64,000 bases of DNA from Martinezella multihospitum (GTDB taxonomy: Bacteria; Pseudomonadota; Alphaproteobacteria; Rhizobiales; Rhizobiaceae): contig NZ_FMAG01000012.1 in the NCBI RefSeq assembly GCF_900094585.1, forward strand, positions 1 to 64,000, given 5' to 3'. A model generated the notes under the pieces. That model saw only the letters and a list, made by a program, of their open reading frames with translations, made no database searches and was not told the origin of the DNA. Of this stretch, positions 47,192-56,913 are shown piece by piece. How positions within the stretch are numbered: position 1 is the stretch's first letter; each line of letters begins with the position of its first letter. The position numbers were made by a program, and so were the translations under genes.

Positions 47192-50100
47192 GGTTTTCCC
47201 ATTTCTTCGTCGATCGGCCGATCTTCGCGTCGGTCCTATCCATCGTGCTGCTGATCGTCGGCGGCATTGCCTATTTCCAGCTGCCCGTGGCGCAATATCC
47301 CGAAGTCGCGCCGCCGACAATCGTCGTGCGTACCTCCTATCCCGGCGCTGACGCCCAAACCATTGCCGATACGGTGGCAACGCCGATCGAGCAGGAGGTC
47401 AACGGTGTCGAGGACATGCTCTATATGTCCTCGTATTCGAGCGCCGACGGTTCCATGGCGCTGACAATCACCTTCAAGCTCGGCACCGATCTCGACAAGG
47501 CGCAGGTGCTGGTGCAGAACCGCGTCGCCATCGCCGAGCCGCGCCTGCCCGACGACGTTCGCCGCATCGGCATCACCACGGTCAAAAGCTCGCCGGACCT
47601 GATGATGGTCGTGCACCTCCTGTCGCCGAACAACCGTTACGATCAGCTTTATATTTCCAACTACGCGCGCACGCGCATCCGTGACATTCTCGTCCGTCTG
47701 GATGGCGTCGGCGACGTGCAGCTCTTCGGCGAGCGGCAATATTCGCTGCGCATCTGGCTCGATCCGGAAAAGCTCGCGGCCTACGGCATGACTGCCGGCG
47801 ACATCGTGCAGGCCCTCAGGGACCAGAACGTGCAGGTATCCGGCGGCTCCATCGGCGGCCCGCCCGTCTCGGGCACGAATGCCTTCCAATATACGGTGAC
47901 AACGCAAGGGCGCTTTTCCGATGCCCGGCAATTCCGCTATGTCATCGTCAAGGCAACAGGCAATGGCCGTCTCGTACAGCTGCAGGATGTCGCGCGCATC
48001 GAGCTTGGCGCTCAGGATTACGTCACCAACAGCTATCTGAACGGCAGTCCGGCGGTTGCGCTCGGCGTCTTCGCCCGGCCTGGTACGAATGCGCTTGCCG
48101 CCGCTGCCGACATCCAGAAGACGATGGAGGACCTGTCGCAGGATTTTCCGCAGGGGCTTGAATACCGCATCATCTACAATCCCACCGAGTTCATCGCCGA
48201 GTCGATCCACGAGGTCTACAAGACGATCTTCGAGGCGGCCATTCTCGTCGCCATCGTCGTGCTGGTGTTCCTGCAATCCTGGCGAACGGCAATCATTCCG
48301 ATCGTCGCAATCCCCGTTTCGCTGATCGGCACCTTCGCCTTCCTGCTCGCCTTCGGCTTCTCGCTGAACATGCTGACGCTGTTCGGCCTGGTGCTTGCCA
48401 TCGGTATCGTCGTCGACGATGCGATCGTGGTGGTGGAGAATGTCGAGCGCAATCTGTCGCTCGGCATGACGCCGAAGGAGGCGTCGCATGTGACGATGAA
48501 CGAGGTGGGCACGGCCGTGCTTGCGATCTCGCTCGTGCTGATCGCGGTCTTCGTGCCGACGGCGTTTATCCCAGGCATCTCCGGTCAGTTCTACAGACAG
48601 TTCGCGGTGACGATTTCGGTCGCGACGGCGATCTCCTGTCTGAATTCGCTGACACTCTCACCGGCGATCGCGGCGATCGTGCTGCGCCCGCACAGCCACG
48701 AGAAATCCAACAATATCTTCGCGCGGTTCGGCCGCGCCTTGGGAGACGGGTTCAACCGCGGCTTCGAGCGGATGAGCCGCGGCTATTCCTGGATCGTGCG
48801 CCACCTTGTGACGACATGGGCGGCGCTCGCCTGCGCGCTTCTCGTCTTCGCCGGGCTGCTGGCCGGCACATGGTATATGGGCAGGATCGTGCCGCAGGGT
48901 TTCGTTCCCACCATGGACCAGGGCTATGCGATCGTCGTCGTGCAGCTGCCTGATGGCGCCTCGCTGGCGCGCACCAATGCCGTCATACAGAAGGCGACCG
49001 AGATCATCTCCAAGACGCCGGGCATTGCCAACGCCGTTGCCTTCGCCGGCTTCAACGGCGCGACCTTTACCAATGCATCCAATTCCGGTGTCATCTTTAC
49101 GCCGTTCAAGCCGTTCGAAGAGCGATTGAAGAGCGGAGATAGCGCCACCAAGATCATCGGACAGCTCTTCGGCAGCCTGCAGGGCATCCAGGAAGCCTTC
49201 ATCATCGCCATCCCGCCGCCGTCGATCCGCGGCATCGGCAATTCCGGCGGCTTCAAGATGCAGATCATGGACCGGGAAAATCCGGACATGCGCCGCATCC
49301 TGCCGCTCGCCTACCAGATGATGGGCGTTGCCGCGCAGAACAAGGGTGTCAGCGGGGTCTTTACGACATTCTCAGCCAACAGTCCGCAATATTTCCTGGC
49401 GATCGACCGCGACAAGGCGCGGGCGCTCAACGTGCCGATCCCGAATATCTTCGAGACGCTGTCGATCAATCTCGGCACATCCTACGTCAACGACTTCAAT
49501 GCCTTCGGCCGCGTTTACCAGGTGCGGGCGCAGGCCGATCAGCAATATCGCATGGAGCGGGAGGATATTCTGGCACTGAAGGTTCGTTCGGCGACCGGTG
49601 CGCTGGTGCCGCTCGGCACGCTGGTCGACATCCGCGATACGACCGGACCGACGCTCGTGCAACGCTACAACATGTATGTTTCGGTTCCCGTGCAGGGCAA
49701 TCCGGGGCCGGGGGTCTCCACCGGTACGGCGCTCGACACTATGGAGGGGATAGCAAAGAACCTGCTGCCGTCGGGAACGACCTTCGAATGGACGGAACTC
49801 GCCTACCAGGAGAAACATACCGGCAATACGGCGATCTACATCTTCGCGCTGTCGGTCATCTTCGTCTTCCTGGCGCTGTCGGCGCAGTATGAGAGCTGGA
49901 TCCTGCCGCTTGCCATCATCCTCATCGTGCCGTTGGCGGTTCTGGCGGCATTGATCGGCGTGCATCTCCGGGGGATGGACAACAATATCCTCACCCAGAT
50001 CGGCTTGATCGTGCTGATCGGCCTTGCAGCCAAGAACGCCATCCTGATCGTCGAGTTTGCGCGACAGGCGCAGGCTGAGGGAAAGAGTGCCGTCGAGGCG

Positions 50101-50364
50101 GCGATTGAGGCCAGCCATCTGCGTTTGCGCCCGATCCTGATGACGGCCTTTGCCTTCATCTTCGGCGTCGTGCCTCTGATGATCGCGACAGGCCCCGGCG
50201 CGGAAATGCGCCAGTCTCTCGGCACGGCCGTCTTCTCCGGTATGCTCGGCGTCACGCTGTTCGGCCTGTTCCTGACGCCGGTCTTCTACGTCGTCCTGCG
50301 CCGGCGGCGCAAGCAGGCGGAAACCGCTCAGGAGTCTTCGGCCACCGATGCCGCGGCACAATGA
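47188..50364 (+). CDS. RND multidrug efflux pump (AcrB/MexF-like)
   Basis: 1058 aa HAE1-class proton antiporter with 12 helices and two large periplasmic loops. Proton-relay pair DD is seen in LAIGIVVDDAIVVVENVER (helix 4). N-terminus MRFSHFFVDRPIFASVLSIV is typical. Start overlaps the adaptor stop by 4 bases (ATGA). No outer-membrane channel gene is present here, so the pump must use one encoded elsewhere. Confidence 0.93.
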   Translation: MRFSHFFVDRPIFASVLSIVLLIVGGIAYFQLPVAQYPEVAPPTIVVRTSYPGADAQTIADTVATPIEQEVNGVEDMLYMSSYSSADGSMALTITFKLGTDLDKAQVLVQNRVAIAEPRLPDDVRRIGITTVKSSPDLMMVVHLLSPNNRYDQLYISNYARTRIRDILVRLDGVGDVQLFGERQYSLRIWLDPEKLAAYGMTAGDIVQALRDQNVQVSGGSIGGPPVSGTNAFQYTVTTQGRFSDARQFRYVIVKATGNGRLVQLQDVARIELGAQDYVTNSYLNGSPAVALGVFARPGTNALAAAADIQKTMEDLSQDFPQGLEYRIIYNPTEFIAESIHEVYKTIFEAAILVAIVVLVFLQSWRTAIIPIVAIPVSLIGTFAFLLAFGFSLNMLTLFGLVLAIGIVVDDAIVVVENVERNLSLGMTPKEASHVTMNEVGTAVLAISLVLIAVFVPTAFIPGISGQFYRQFAVTISVATAISCLNSLTLSPAIAAIVLRPHSHEKSNNIFARFGRALGDGFNRGFERMSRGYSWIVRHLVTTWAALACALLVFAGLLAGTWYMGRIVPQGFVPTMDQGYAIVVVQLPDGASLARTNAVIQKATEIISKTPGIANAVAFAGFNGATFTNASNSGVIFTPFKPFEERLKSGDSATKIIGQLFGSLQGIQEAFIIAIPPPSIRGIGNSGGFKMQIMDRENPDMRRILPLAYQMMGVAAQNKGVSGVFTTFSANSPQYFLAIDRDKARALNVPIPNIFETLSINLGTSYVNDFNAFGRVYQVRAQADQQYRMEREDILALKVRSATGALVPLGTLVDIRDTTGPTLVQRYNMYVSVPVQGNPGPGVSTGTALDTMEGIAKNLLPSGTTFEWTELAYQEKHTGNTAIYIFALSVIFVFLALSAQYESWILPLAIILIVPLAVLAALIGVHLRGMDNNILTQIGLIVLIGLAAKNAILIVEFARQAQAEGKSAVEAAIEASHLRLRPILMTAFAFIFGVVPLMIATGPGAEMRQSLGTAVFSGMLGVTLFGLFLTPVFYVVLRRRRKQAETAQESSATDAAAQ

Positions 50365-50381
50365 TACCTGACGAAGTGGCT

Positions 50382-50430
50382 GGGTGTTTCACGGGAAACG
50401 CTCAGCCGCTCTATCTGATTGTTTTTACGC
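50382..50430 (+). terminator. Probable terminator of the RND operon
   Basis: GGCTG-GG-TGTTTC and GAAACGCTCAGCC form an imperfect hairpin; a GTTTTTAC T-run follows after about 18 bases, which is further than ideal. Confidence 0.45.
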
Positions 50431-50472
50431 GGCTTCAGATAGGAAGCTGCTGAGAGCTTTCCCGTAGCCGCC

Positions 50473-51201
50473 TTAAAGATGCGGATTGCGCGGCCGGTAT
50501 TTCCTAACCAGCTGCTGGTTGGTTTCCTTGGCGCCCGGCATATTGGCACTGAGGTAGACGGGCGGATTGCCATCCTTGCAGAGTTCGGCGGCGACATCGG
50601 CGAAGATCGCGTTCAGGACCGTCGTACCGACGGCCGTCGAGGCTGGCCCGACCTTCAGCTCCGTGCCCGGCAGGTCGATCATGGCATCGCCTGGCGGCAG
50701 GCCGTTGTCCAGCACGATATCAGCGATATCGGCCAGTCTCCGGCGGCCATTGGCGATGGCGGCCGAATAGGCAAGCGATGTGATGGCGATGACTGTCGCG
50801 CCGATTTCGCGGCCATAATCCGCCGCCTCGATCGGCGCGGCATTGACGCCGGAATTGGAGGCGATGACCAGCACGTCACCCGGCTGCATGCCGTAGCGTT
50901 CGAAGACCGGGCGGATGAGTCCTTCGGTGCGCTCATAGACCGAGCTGATGACAGCGCCTTCATGCAGCATGGCGGAGCCTACAAGCACGGGGATGGTGAA
51001 GGCGAGGCCGCCGGCGCGATAATGCACCTCTTCGGCCAGCATATGCGAGTGGCCGGTGCCGAAGACATAGACACGACGATCGGCACGCGCGGCCGCACAG
51101 ATGGCGGCCGAGGCCCGGGCCATGGGCTCGGCCAGCGTTTCACGCAAGGTTTCCAGCCGGCCGATGAGGGCGGTGAAATAGCTGTCCGTGACTGCGCTCA
51201 T
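50473..51201 (-). CDS. SIS-domain protein (UPF0309 type)
   Basis: 242 aa with one sugar-isomerase domain (about 40-190): [22 protein letters not shown] and [15 protein letters not shown]. Members bind phosphosugars. It is the last gene of the amino-sugar operon (GntR, SIS deaminase, nagA, this gene), 21 bases past nagA. Start at 51201 has AAAGGAGG at good spacing. Exact reaction unknown; isomerase or etherase for a phospho-amino-sugar is plausible. Confidence 0.8.
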   Translation of the reverse strand: MSAVTDSYFTALIGRLETLRETLAEPMARASAAICAAARADRRVYVFGTGHSHMLAEEVHYRAGGLAFTIPVLVGSAMLHEGAVISSVYERTEGLIRPVFERYGMQPGDVLVIASNSGVNAAPIEAADYGREIGATVIAITSLAYSAAIANGRRRLADIADIVLDNGLPPGDAMIDLPGTELKVGPASTAVGTTVLNAIFADVAAELCKDGNPPVYLSANMPGAKETNQQLVRKYRPRNPHL

Positions 51202-51222
51202 GCCGCGCCTCCTTTTCAAATT

Positions 51223-52380
51223 TTAGGCCGAAGGCTGGCCGGAGATCCATGTTTCCGTGACTTCGATGCCGTCGTTGATGTGGACGAGATCGGCGCGGGT
51301 TCCGGGCGTGAGATGGCCGCGGTCGGCGAGCCGCAGGAAGCGGGCGGGGTAGGACGTCGCCATGCGCAGGGCCTCAGTCAGTGGCAGCTCAAGAATATTG
51401 ACGCCATAACGGATCGTCGAGGCCATATCGACGTCGGAGCCGGCCAGCGTGCCGTCGTCCAGCGTCAGCTTCGAGCAGTAGCCACCCTTGGTGCGATAGA
51501 CCGTGCGGCCGTTCAGCGTGAAGCTCGGAAGATCGGTGCCGACGAGCGACATCGCGTCTGTGACGAAGAACAGCCGGCCCTCGCCGCGCTTGGCGCGCAG
51601 CGCGACGCGGAGCGCGATCGGGTCGACATGGTGGCCATCGGCGATGATGCCGCACCAGGGAGCGGGGTGGTCGATCGCCGCGCCGACGAGACCCGGCATG
51701 CGATGACCCATCTGGCTCATGGCGTTGAAAAGGTGGGTGACGCCGCGAGCGCCGGCATCGAAGCGCGCATCGGCAGCTTCAGCCGTGCAATCGCTGTGGC
51801 CGATGCTGACGATGACACCGCCTTCGGCAAGCGCCTGCACCTGCCGCTCCGTGACCTGCTCGGCTGCAATCGTCACCAGAAGCGTGCCGATTTCCTCACG
51901 GGCGCGGATGAAGGTCCGGACGTCGCTATCTTCGACCGGGCGCATCAGTTCGGCAAGATGCGCGCCCTTGCGGGCCGGCGCCAGATGCGGGCCTTCCAGA
52001 TGCAGGCCGGCGACGCCGCGATTGGCCTTCACGGCCTCGACGGCCGCTTCGATGGATGCCGTTGTGGCGGCTGCGACATCGGTGATGAGCGTCGGCAGCA
52101 GCGATGTCGTGCCGTAGGGGCGGTGCCCGGCGGCGATCATGTACATGGAGTCGGCCGAGGGCTCGTCATTCAGCATACGGCCGCCACCGCCATTGACCTG
52201 AGCGTCGATGAAGCCGGGAGCAAGCACACCGCCGTTCAGCGCGATCGTCTCGGCATTGTCGGGTACGTCATTGGCGCCGGTGATGGCGTGGATGCGGCCA
52301 TTGCCGATGACAAGCGCGCTGTCTTCATGGAAGCGATCGCCATCGAAGATGCGGGCGCCGGTAAAGACCTTGTAGTCCAT
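51223..52380 (-). CDS. nagA: N-acetylglucosamine-6-phosphate deacetylase
   Basis: 385 aa amidohydrolase. GFIDAQVNGGGG replaces the usual HxH as is normal for NagA. Metal and substrate residues: HLEGPHL (Glu), IGHSDCTAEA and THLFNAM (His), FVTDAM (catalytic Asp). Removes acetyl from GlcNAc-6-P to give GlcN-6-P. ATG at 52380 overlaps the stop of the upstream SIS gene (TGATG). Confidence 0.93.
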   Translation of the reverse strand: MDYKVFTGARIFDGDRFHEDSALVIGNGRIHAITGANDVPDNAETIALNGGVLAPGFIDAQVNGGGGRMLNDEPSADSMYMIAAGHRPYGTTSLLPTLITDVAAATTASIEAAVEAVKANRGVAGLHLEGPHLAPARKGAHLAELMRPVEDSDVRTFIRAREEIGTLLVTIAAEQVTERQVQALAEGGVIVSIGHSDCTAEAADARFDAGARGVTHLFNAMSQMGHRMPGLVGAAIDHPAPWCGIIADGHHVDPIALRVALRAKRGEGRLFFVTDAMSLVGTDLPSFTLNGRTVYRTKGGYCSKLTLDDGTLAGSDVDMASTIRYGVNILELPLTEALRMATSYPARFLRLADRGHLTPGTRADLVHINDGIEVTETWISGQPSA

Positions 52381-53411
52381 CACATGGTCTCCGTTACCTT
52401 GAGAAGATTAGCCGGCTTGTCCGGATCGAAGCCTTTGCGACGCGTTACCGACTCGATGAGGCGATAATAGCATAGCAGCGATACCAGCGGATCGAGCAGG
52501 CCGTTGCCGGTGCTGGGCATGCGCAGGTTGATGCCGGCGAGTGGTGCGGTCGAGAAGGAGACGGCGGTCGCGCCGAGTTTCTGCAGGCGTTCGAGCGCCT
52601 GGGCATTGTTGGCGAAGGCGGCATCGTCGGGCGAGAAGGCGACGATCGGGAAGCCCGGCTGCACGAGGCGCATCGGGCCGTGCATGAGTTCGGCCAGCGA
52701 GAAGGCTTCGGCGTGAAGGCCGGCGGTTTCCTTGGCCTTCAGTGCCGCTTCCAGCGCGATCGCAAATGCGGGGCCGCGACCGCCGGTATAGAGCGAGGAG
52801 GCATTGAAGAGCACATCCTCGGCAGCCTTGCCGTCGATGCCTGAGGTAGCGGCCAGCGCTTCCGGCAGCTTGGCAAGGCCGTCGATCAGTGCCTTATCCT
52901 GCGAAACCGCAGCGGTGACGCCGGCAAGGGCTGCGACCGAGGCGATGAAGGATTTGGTGGCGGCGACGCTCTGTTCCTTGCCGGCATTGAGGCCGAGCAC
53001 GATGTCGGCTTCCTTGGCAAGCGGGCTGTCGGTGACGTTGACGACGGCGATGGTGGTGGCGCCGCCCTTCCTGGCCGCAGCCTGCATGGCGATGATGTCG
53101 GGGCTGCCGCCGGATTGCGAGACAGTGAAGTGGATGCCGCCTTTCAGGTGCAGCGGCGCGCCATAGACCGAGGCGATCGACGGGCCGACGGAGGCGACCG
53201 GGATGCCGCAGGAGATTTCCAGGAGGTATTTGAAAAAGGTGGCGGCGTGGTCGGACGAGCCGCGCGCTGCCGTCGTGATCAGCGACGGGCGGCCCGAGGA
53301 GAAGAGCTTCGCGATCTCGGCGAAAGCGGGCTTTTCCTTTTCAAGCAGCGTAGCAACCACCTCAGGCGATTGGCCGGCTTCCGTCAGCATCAGGGATTGG
53401 GTCTCGCTCAT
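52380..53411 (-). CDS. Two-SIS-domain GlcN-6-P deaminase/isomerase-like protein
   Basis: 343 aa with two SIS domains as in the isomerase half of GlmS but no glutaminase domain. ITTAARGSSDHAATFFKYLLE and SQSGGSPDIIAM in the first, GRGPAFAIALEAALKAKETAG and the end TRRKGFDPDKPANLLKVTET in the second. Given nagA next door, it likely acts as a NagB-II type deaminase, giving fructose-6-P and ammonia; AgaS-like activity is the alternative. Overlaps GntR (ATGA) and nagA. Confidence 0.85.
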   Translation of the reverse strand: MSETQSLMLTEAGQSPEVVATLLEKEKPAFAEIAKLFSSGRPSLITTAARGSSDHAATFFKYLLEISCGIPVASVGPSIASVYGAPLHLKGGIHFTVSQSGGSPDIIAMQAAARKGGATTIAVVNVTDSPLAKEADIVLGLNAGKEQSVAATKSFIASVAALAGVTAAVSQDKALIDGLAKLPEALAATSGIDGKAAEDVLFNASSLYTGGRGPAFAIALEAALKAKETAGLHAEAFSLAELMHGPMRLVQPGFPIVAFSPDDAAFANNAQALERLQKLGATAVSFSTAPLAGINLRMPSTGNGLLDPLVSLLCYYRLIESVTRRKGFDPDKPANLLKVTETM

Positions 53412-54181
53412 AGGTCATCTCCAATTCTCAATTCAGCAACAAAATCATAGGCATCGCCGCGATAGTGCGAGCGGGTGTATTCAACGACGCGCTGGTCGGC
53501 CAGGCGGGAAACGCGCTCGATCAGAAGCGCTGGCGCCCCGGCCTTGACGGTCAGGATCGATGCGGAGGTGGGGTCGAGCGTCACGGCGGTCAGCCTTTGC
53601 TGGGCGCGCACCGGCTTGAAGCCCTTGGCGGCGAGCGCATCGTAGAGGGAGCCTTCGGATATGGCGTCTTCGCCAAGGAATTTGATGGGAACGACGGCGC
53701 GCTCGATGGCAAGCGGCTGGCCATCCGCCAGGCGCAGGCGGTCAAGCCGCAGCACGGGCTCATCAAGGCCGAGACCTAGCAGGAACGATTCCTCCGGCGC
53801 CGGCGCGCTGACGGTACGTGACAGGATGCGCGCCGCCGGTTCGCGACCGCGCGAGCGCATATCGGCGGAGAAGGAGGAGAGGCGCCAGAGCGGTTGTTCG
53901 ATGCGCTCGACATGCTGCGAAACGAAGGTGCCGCTGCCGTGGCGGGATTCGATGACGCCCGAGGTGAGAAGGTCGCGATAGGCGGTTCTCACCGTGACGC
54001 GGCCGATCTGCAGGGCGCCGGCGAGATCGCGCTCGCCCGGAAGCGCCGTACCCGGTTTCAGCAGACCCTCTTGAATCAAGCCGGTCAGTGCCTGCGCCAG
54101 GCGCTTGTACAGCGGTCCGCTCGCGGTCCCGTCGCTCAAACCGCGATTGCTCAATTCGAGGATCAAACTGGTTCTATCCAT
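53408..54181 (-). CDS. GntR/HutC-family amino-sugar regulator
   Basis: 257 aa. N-terminal winged helix (about 20-90; ERDLAGALQIGRVTVRTAYRDL) and a UTRA ligand domain (about 105-250). By position it is a NagR/DasR-type repressor responding to GlcNAc-6-P or GlcN-6-P and controlling its own operon. ATG at 54181; the frame is open to 54235 but that includes the operator. Confidence 0.88.
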   Translation of the reverse strand: MDRTSLILELSNRGLSDGTASGPLYKRLAQALTGLIQEGLLKPGTALPGERDLAGALQIGRVTVRTAYRDLLTSGVIESRHGSGTFVSQHVERIEQPLWRLSSFSADMRSRGREPAARILSRTVSAPAPEESFLLGLGLDEPVLRLDRLRLADGQPLAIERAVVPIKFLGEDAISEGSLYDALAAKGFKPVRAQQRLTAVTLDPTSASILTVKAGAPALLIERVSRLADQRVVEYTRSHYRGDAYDFVAELRIGDDL

Positions 54182-54209
54182 GGTGTTTATATAGAACCTA
54201 TTTAGAACC
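54171..54209. promoter_or_regulatory. Likely operator of the amino-sugar operon
   Basis: GGTTCTA at about 54171 on one side of the start codon and two direct TAGAACC copies at 54192 and 54203 (11 bases apart) on the other side. The inverted GGTTCTA/TAGAACC pair resembles sites bound by GntR/HutC proteins of the NagR group and would allow autorepression. Confidence 0.55.
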
Positions 54210-54242
54210 AATTCACAAGGTGAATTTGGTCGCATCGCAAAA

Positions 54243-54282
54243 AAGAATCGGCCGGGCGTTTTGGACGCCCGGCCGATTTTTC
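54243..54282 (-). terminator. Rho-independent terminator of galM
   Basis: ATCGGCCGGGCGT and ACGCCCGGCCGAT arms with a short loop, followed on the minus strand by TTCTTTTTT. 20 bases after the galM stop. Confidence 0.92.
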
Positions 54283-54304
54283 AAGTGAGCGGGACATGCC
54301 CAAC

Positions 54305-55330
54305 TCAGTTCTTGGTGAAGATGTAATCCGTTTCCTGCCGCAACACCTCGCCCGGGCGGAGCACGGCATTGGGAAAGCCTTCGTGGTTGATGGCGTCGGG
54401 CCAGACCTGCGTTTCCAGGCAGAAGCCGGCGAACGGGCCGATCTTGCGGCCGTCATGGCCGGGAACCGGCACGTCCAGCTTGAAACCGGTATAGAACTGC
54501 ACGCCGGGCTCGGTGGTGCGGACCTCAAGCGACACGCCGGAATTGACGCTGCGGGCGAGCACGACGGAGCGCTTGGCGGTGCGTTCGGTCGACAGGCAGA
54601 AATTGTGGTCGTAAAGCGCCTGTTCGCTTCCGTCGAAGCGCTTCATCGGCGACATCTCGCGGAAATCGAAGACGGTGCCCTCGACGGAGCGGATCTCGCC
54701 GGTCGGGACCTGCTTGTCGTCCGTCGGCGTATAGTGATCGGCGGCGATCATGATGTCGTGGCCGAGCGCATCGTCACGACCGTCGAGGTTGAAATAGGCA
54801 TGCTGGCAGACATTGGCGAGCGTCGGCTGGTCGGTTGTGGATTCGTAGGTCACCGACAGTTCGCCGTTGCCATGCACCCAATAGGTCGCCTGGATCGTGC
54901 AGTTGCCGGGATAGCCGGCGCGGCCATCGGGATCGACGATCTTCAGGACGACGCGGTCGGTATCGTGCTCGACGATGGTCCAGTTGCGCTTGGCGATATT
55001 GTCCTTGCCGCCGTGCAGATGTGTGACGCCCTTCTCGTTGAGTTCGAGCTGGTACTGCTTACCATCAAGCGTGAAGCGGCCGGCGCCAATGCGGTTGGCG
55101 CAGCGGCCGGGCGTGGCGCCGAAATAGGAGGAATGAGCGGGATAATCGGCAAAATCGTCGAAGCCGAGCAGGAGCGAAGGCCCGTGGCCGTCAAGACGCA
55201 GATCCTGGATGACCGCGCCCCATGACATGATATGCGCCGTCAGGCCGCCGCCGACGATCTTGACGCGATAAACGGTATCCCCATCGGCCGTCGTCCCAAA
55301 AACTTCCCGCTGCAAAGTGCTTTCCGTCAT
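54305..55330 (-). CDS. galM: Aldose 1-epimerase (mutarotase)
   Basis: 341 aa beta-sandwich enzyme interconverting alpha and beta aldoses. Family motifs: GRCANRIGAGRFTLDG, HGG, catalytic His in CQHAYFNLDG and catalytic Glu in GFCLETQ. ATG at 55330 (MTESTLQREVFG). Single gene between the amino-sugar operon and a repeat region. Confidence 0.93.
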   Translation of the reverse strand: MTESTLQREVFGTTADGDTVYRVKIVGGGLTAHIMSWGAVIQDLRLDGHGPSLLLGFDDFADYPAHSSYFGATPGRCANRIGAGRFTLDGKQYQLELNEKGVTHLHGGKDNIAKRNWTIVEHDTDRVVLKIVDPDGRAGYPGNCTIQATYWVHGNGELSVTYESTTDQPTLANVCQHAYFNLDGRDDALGHDIMIAADHYTPTDDKQVPTGEIRSVEGTVFDFREMSPMKRFDGSEQALYDHNFCLSTERTAKRSVVLARSVNSGVSLEVRTTEPGVQFYTGFKLDVPVPGHDGRKIGPFAGFCLETQVWPDAINHEGFPNAVLRPGEVLRQETDYIFTKN

Positions 55331-55519
55331 ATCAACTCATCCATCGCTTTTGAGTATGTGAGGCCAGACCCTGCCTCCATTCGTGCGGTTCCGCAACCTG
55401 TCCGATGGCGAAATTTAGAGGCGGGCGGAGGAGAGGCAAGGCTCCGCCTAGTTCTCGAGACGCTACGCTGCGCTGGAAGTGTGCAATGCCTATGACAGAG
55501 CGGTCTGTTTCTGTAACAG

Positions 55520-55560
55520 CCCCTCACCCTAGCCCTCTCCCCGCTTGCGGGGAGAGGGGA
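55520..55560. repeat. Rhizobial palindromic repeat, left arm
   Basis: CCCCTCACCCTAGCCCTCTC then CCCGCTTGCGGGGAGAGGGG. The core CCCTCTCCCCG-CTTG-CGGGGAGAGGG is a strong hairpin. Confidence 0.8.
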
Positions 55561-55611
55561 CGACAGTGGCAGATGACTTGGCCTTTGGTTCGTGGTGAGG
55601 TCGCCGTAGAG

Positions 55612-55652
55612 CCCCCTCTCCCCGCTAGCGGGGAGAGGGTTGGGGTGAGGGG
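55612..55652. repeat. Rhizobial palindromic repeat, right arm
   Basis: Inverted copy of the left arm: CCCCCTCTCCCCGCTAGCGG then GGAGAGGGTTGGGGTGAGGG. The pair can form either two small hairpins or one long stem over 51 bases. Confidence 0.8.
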
Positions 55653-55717
55653 CCAGGCAGGAGGGTACAGCAGAACAGTGCGCGCGTGACTATTGCAAAA
55701 CCCAGGCTGATCCAGCC

Positions 55718-56911
55718 TTAGCGTGACAATTCCTTCGTCGCCTTTTCCAACCCGCCGAGCGTCAGGGGGTACATGCGATTGGTCATCAGCCGGCGGATCA
55801 TCGAGATCGAGGTCGTATGGCCCCAATAGCTTTCCGGCACGGGATTGATCCAGATGCATTTGCGGAAATGGCCGGTCATTCGGGCGAGCCAGGTCTCGCC
55901 AGCCTCCTTGTTCCAGTGCTCCACCGAGCCGCCTGGCTGAGTGATCTCATAAGGGCTCATGGAGGCGTCGCCGACGAAGGCGATGCGGTAGTCGGGGCCG
56001 AAGGTGCGGATCAGGTCATTCGTCGCCGTGATGTCGACGCGCCGGCGGCGATTGTCCTTCCACACGCCCTCGTAGAGACAGTTGTGGAAGTAAAAATATT
56101 CCATGTGGCGAAACTCCGCGCGGGCGGCGGAAAACAGTTCCTCGACGACGCGGATATGGTCGTCCATCGAGCCGCCGACGTCGAAGAACATCAGGAGTTT
56201 GACGGCGTTGCGCCGTTCCGGTCGGGTCTGGACGTCGAGATAGCCATGCTCGGCGGTGGAGCGGATGGTGCCGGAGAGGTCCAGCTCCTCGGCTGCCCCC
56301 TCGCGCACCCAGCGGCGCAGGCGTTTCAGGGCCACCTTGATGTTGCGGGTGCCGAGCTCGACGCCGTCGTCGAGATTCTGGAAGTCGCGCCGATCCCAGA
56401 CTTTTACCGCGCGGCGGTGGCGTGATGTTTCCTGGCCGATGCGCACGCCTTCCGGATTGTAGCCATAGGCGCCGAAGGGGGAGGTGCCTGCCGTGCCGAT
56501 CCACTTCGAGCCGCCCTGGTGCCGGCCTTTCTGTTCGGCCAGCCGCTGGCGCAGCGTCTCCATGAGCTTGTCGAAGCCGCCGAGCGCCTCGATCTCTCGT
56601 CTTTCCTCTTCGGTCAGATGCCGCTCGGCGAGCTTGCGCAGCCATTCCTCGGGTATGGCCCTCGGCTCGACCGCATCACCCTCGGTATTGCCGCCGATCG
56701 CCTCGACGCCGCGGAAATAGTCGGCAAAAATCTGATCGAAGCGATCGATGAAGCGCTCGTCCTTGATGAGCGTCGTGCGGGCCAGATAGTAGAAGGCCTC
56801 AACATCATAGTCGGCAATCCCTTCTTCCATTCCTTCAAGCAGCGACAGGAATTCCCGGAGCGTCACCGGTACCTTCGCTTCCTTCAGTTTCAGGAAGAAG
56901 GGAATGAACAA
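55718..56911 (-). CDS. VWA-domain protein (CoxE-like)
   Basis: 397 aa. Helical N-terminal part, then a C-terminal von Willebrand factor A domain (about 235-390). MIDAS-type motif is DVGGS in LLMFFDVGGSMDDH, where the classic form is DxSxS, so the middle Ser is Gly. VWA/CoxE proteins work with MoxR AAA ATPases as metal- or cofactor-insertion chaperones; a MoxR gene lies 1.8 kb upstream on the same strand. TTG start at 56911, 2 bases past the metA stop, so it is transcribed with metA. Confidence 0.85.
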   Translation of the reverse strand: MFIPFFLKLKEAKVPVTLREFLSLLEGMEEGIADYDVEAFYYLARTTLIKDERFIDRFDQIFADYFRGVEAIGGNTEGDAVEPRAIPEEWLRKLAERHLTEEERREIEALGGFDKLMETLRQRLAEQKGRHQGGSKWIGTAGTSPFGAYGYNPEGVRIGQETSRHRRAVKVWDRRDFQNLDDGVELGTRNIKVALKRLRRWVREGAAEELDLSGTIRSTAEHGYLDVQTRPERRNAVKLLMFFDVGGSMDDHIRVVEELFSAARAEFRHMEYFYFHNCLYEGVWKDNRRRRVDITATNDLIRTFGPDYRIAFVGDASMSPYEITQPGGSVEHWNKEAGETWLARMTGHFRKCIWINPVPESYWGHTTSISMIRRLMTNRMYPLTLGGLEKATKELSR

Positions 56912-56913
56912 GC

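Larger units (their letters stand above)
55331..55717. other. Gene-free stretch with repeats
   Basis: 387 bases between the galM start and the end of the VWA gene. It holds the inverted repeat pair at 55520 and 55612 and no supported gene. Confidence 0.6.
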
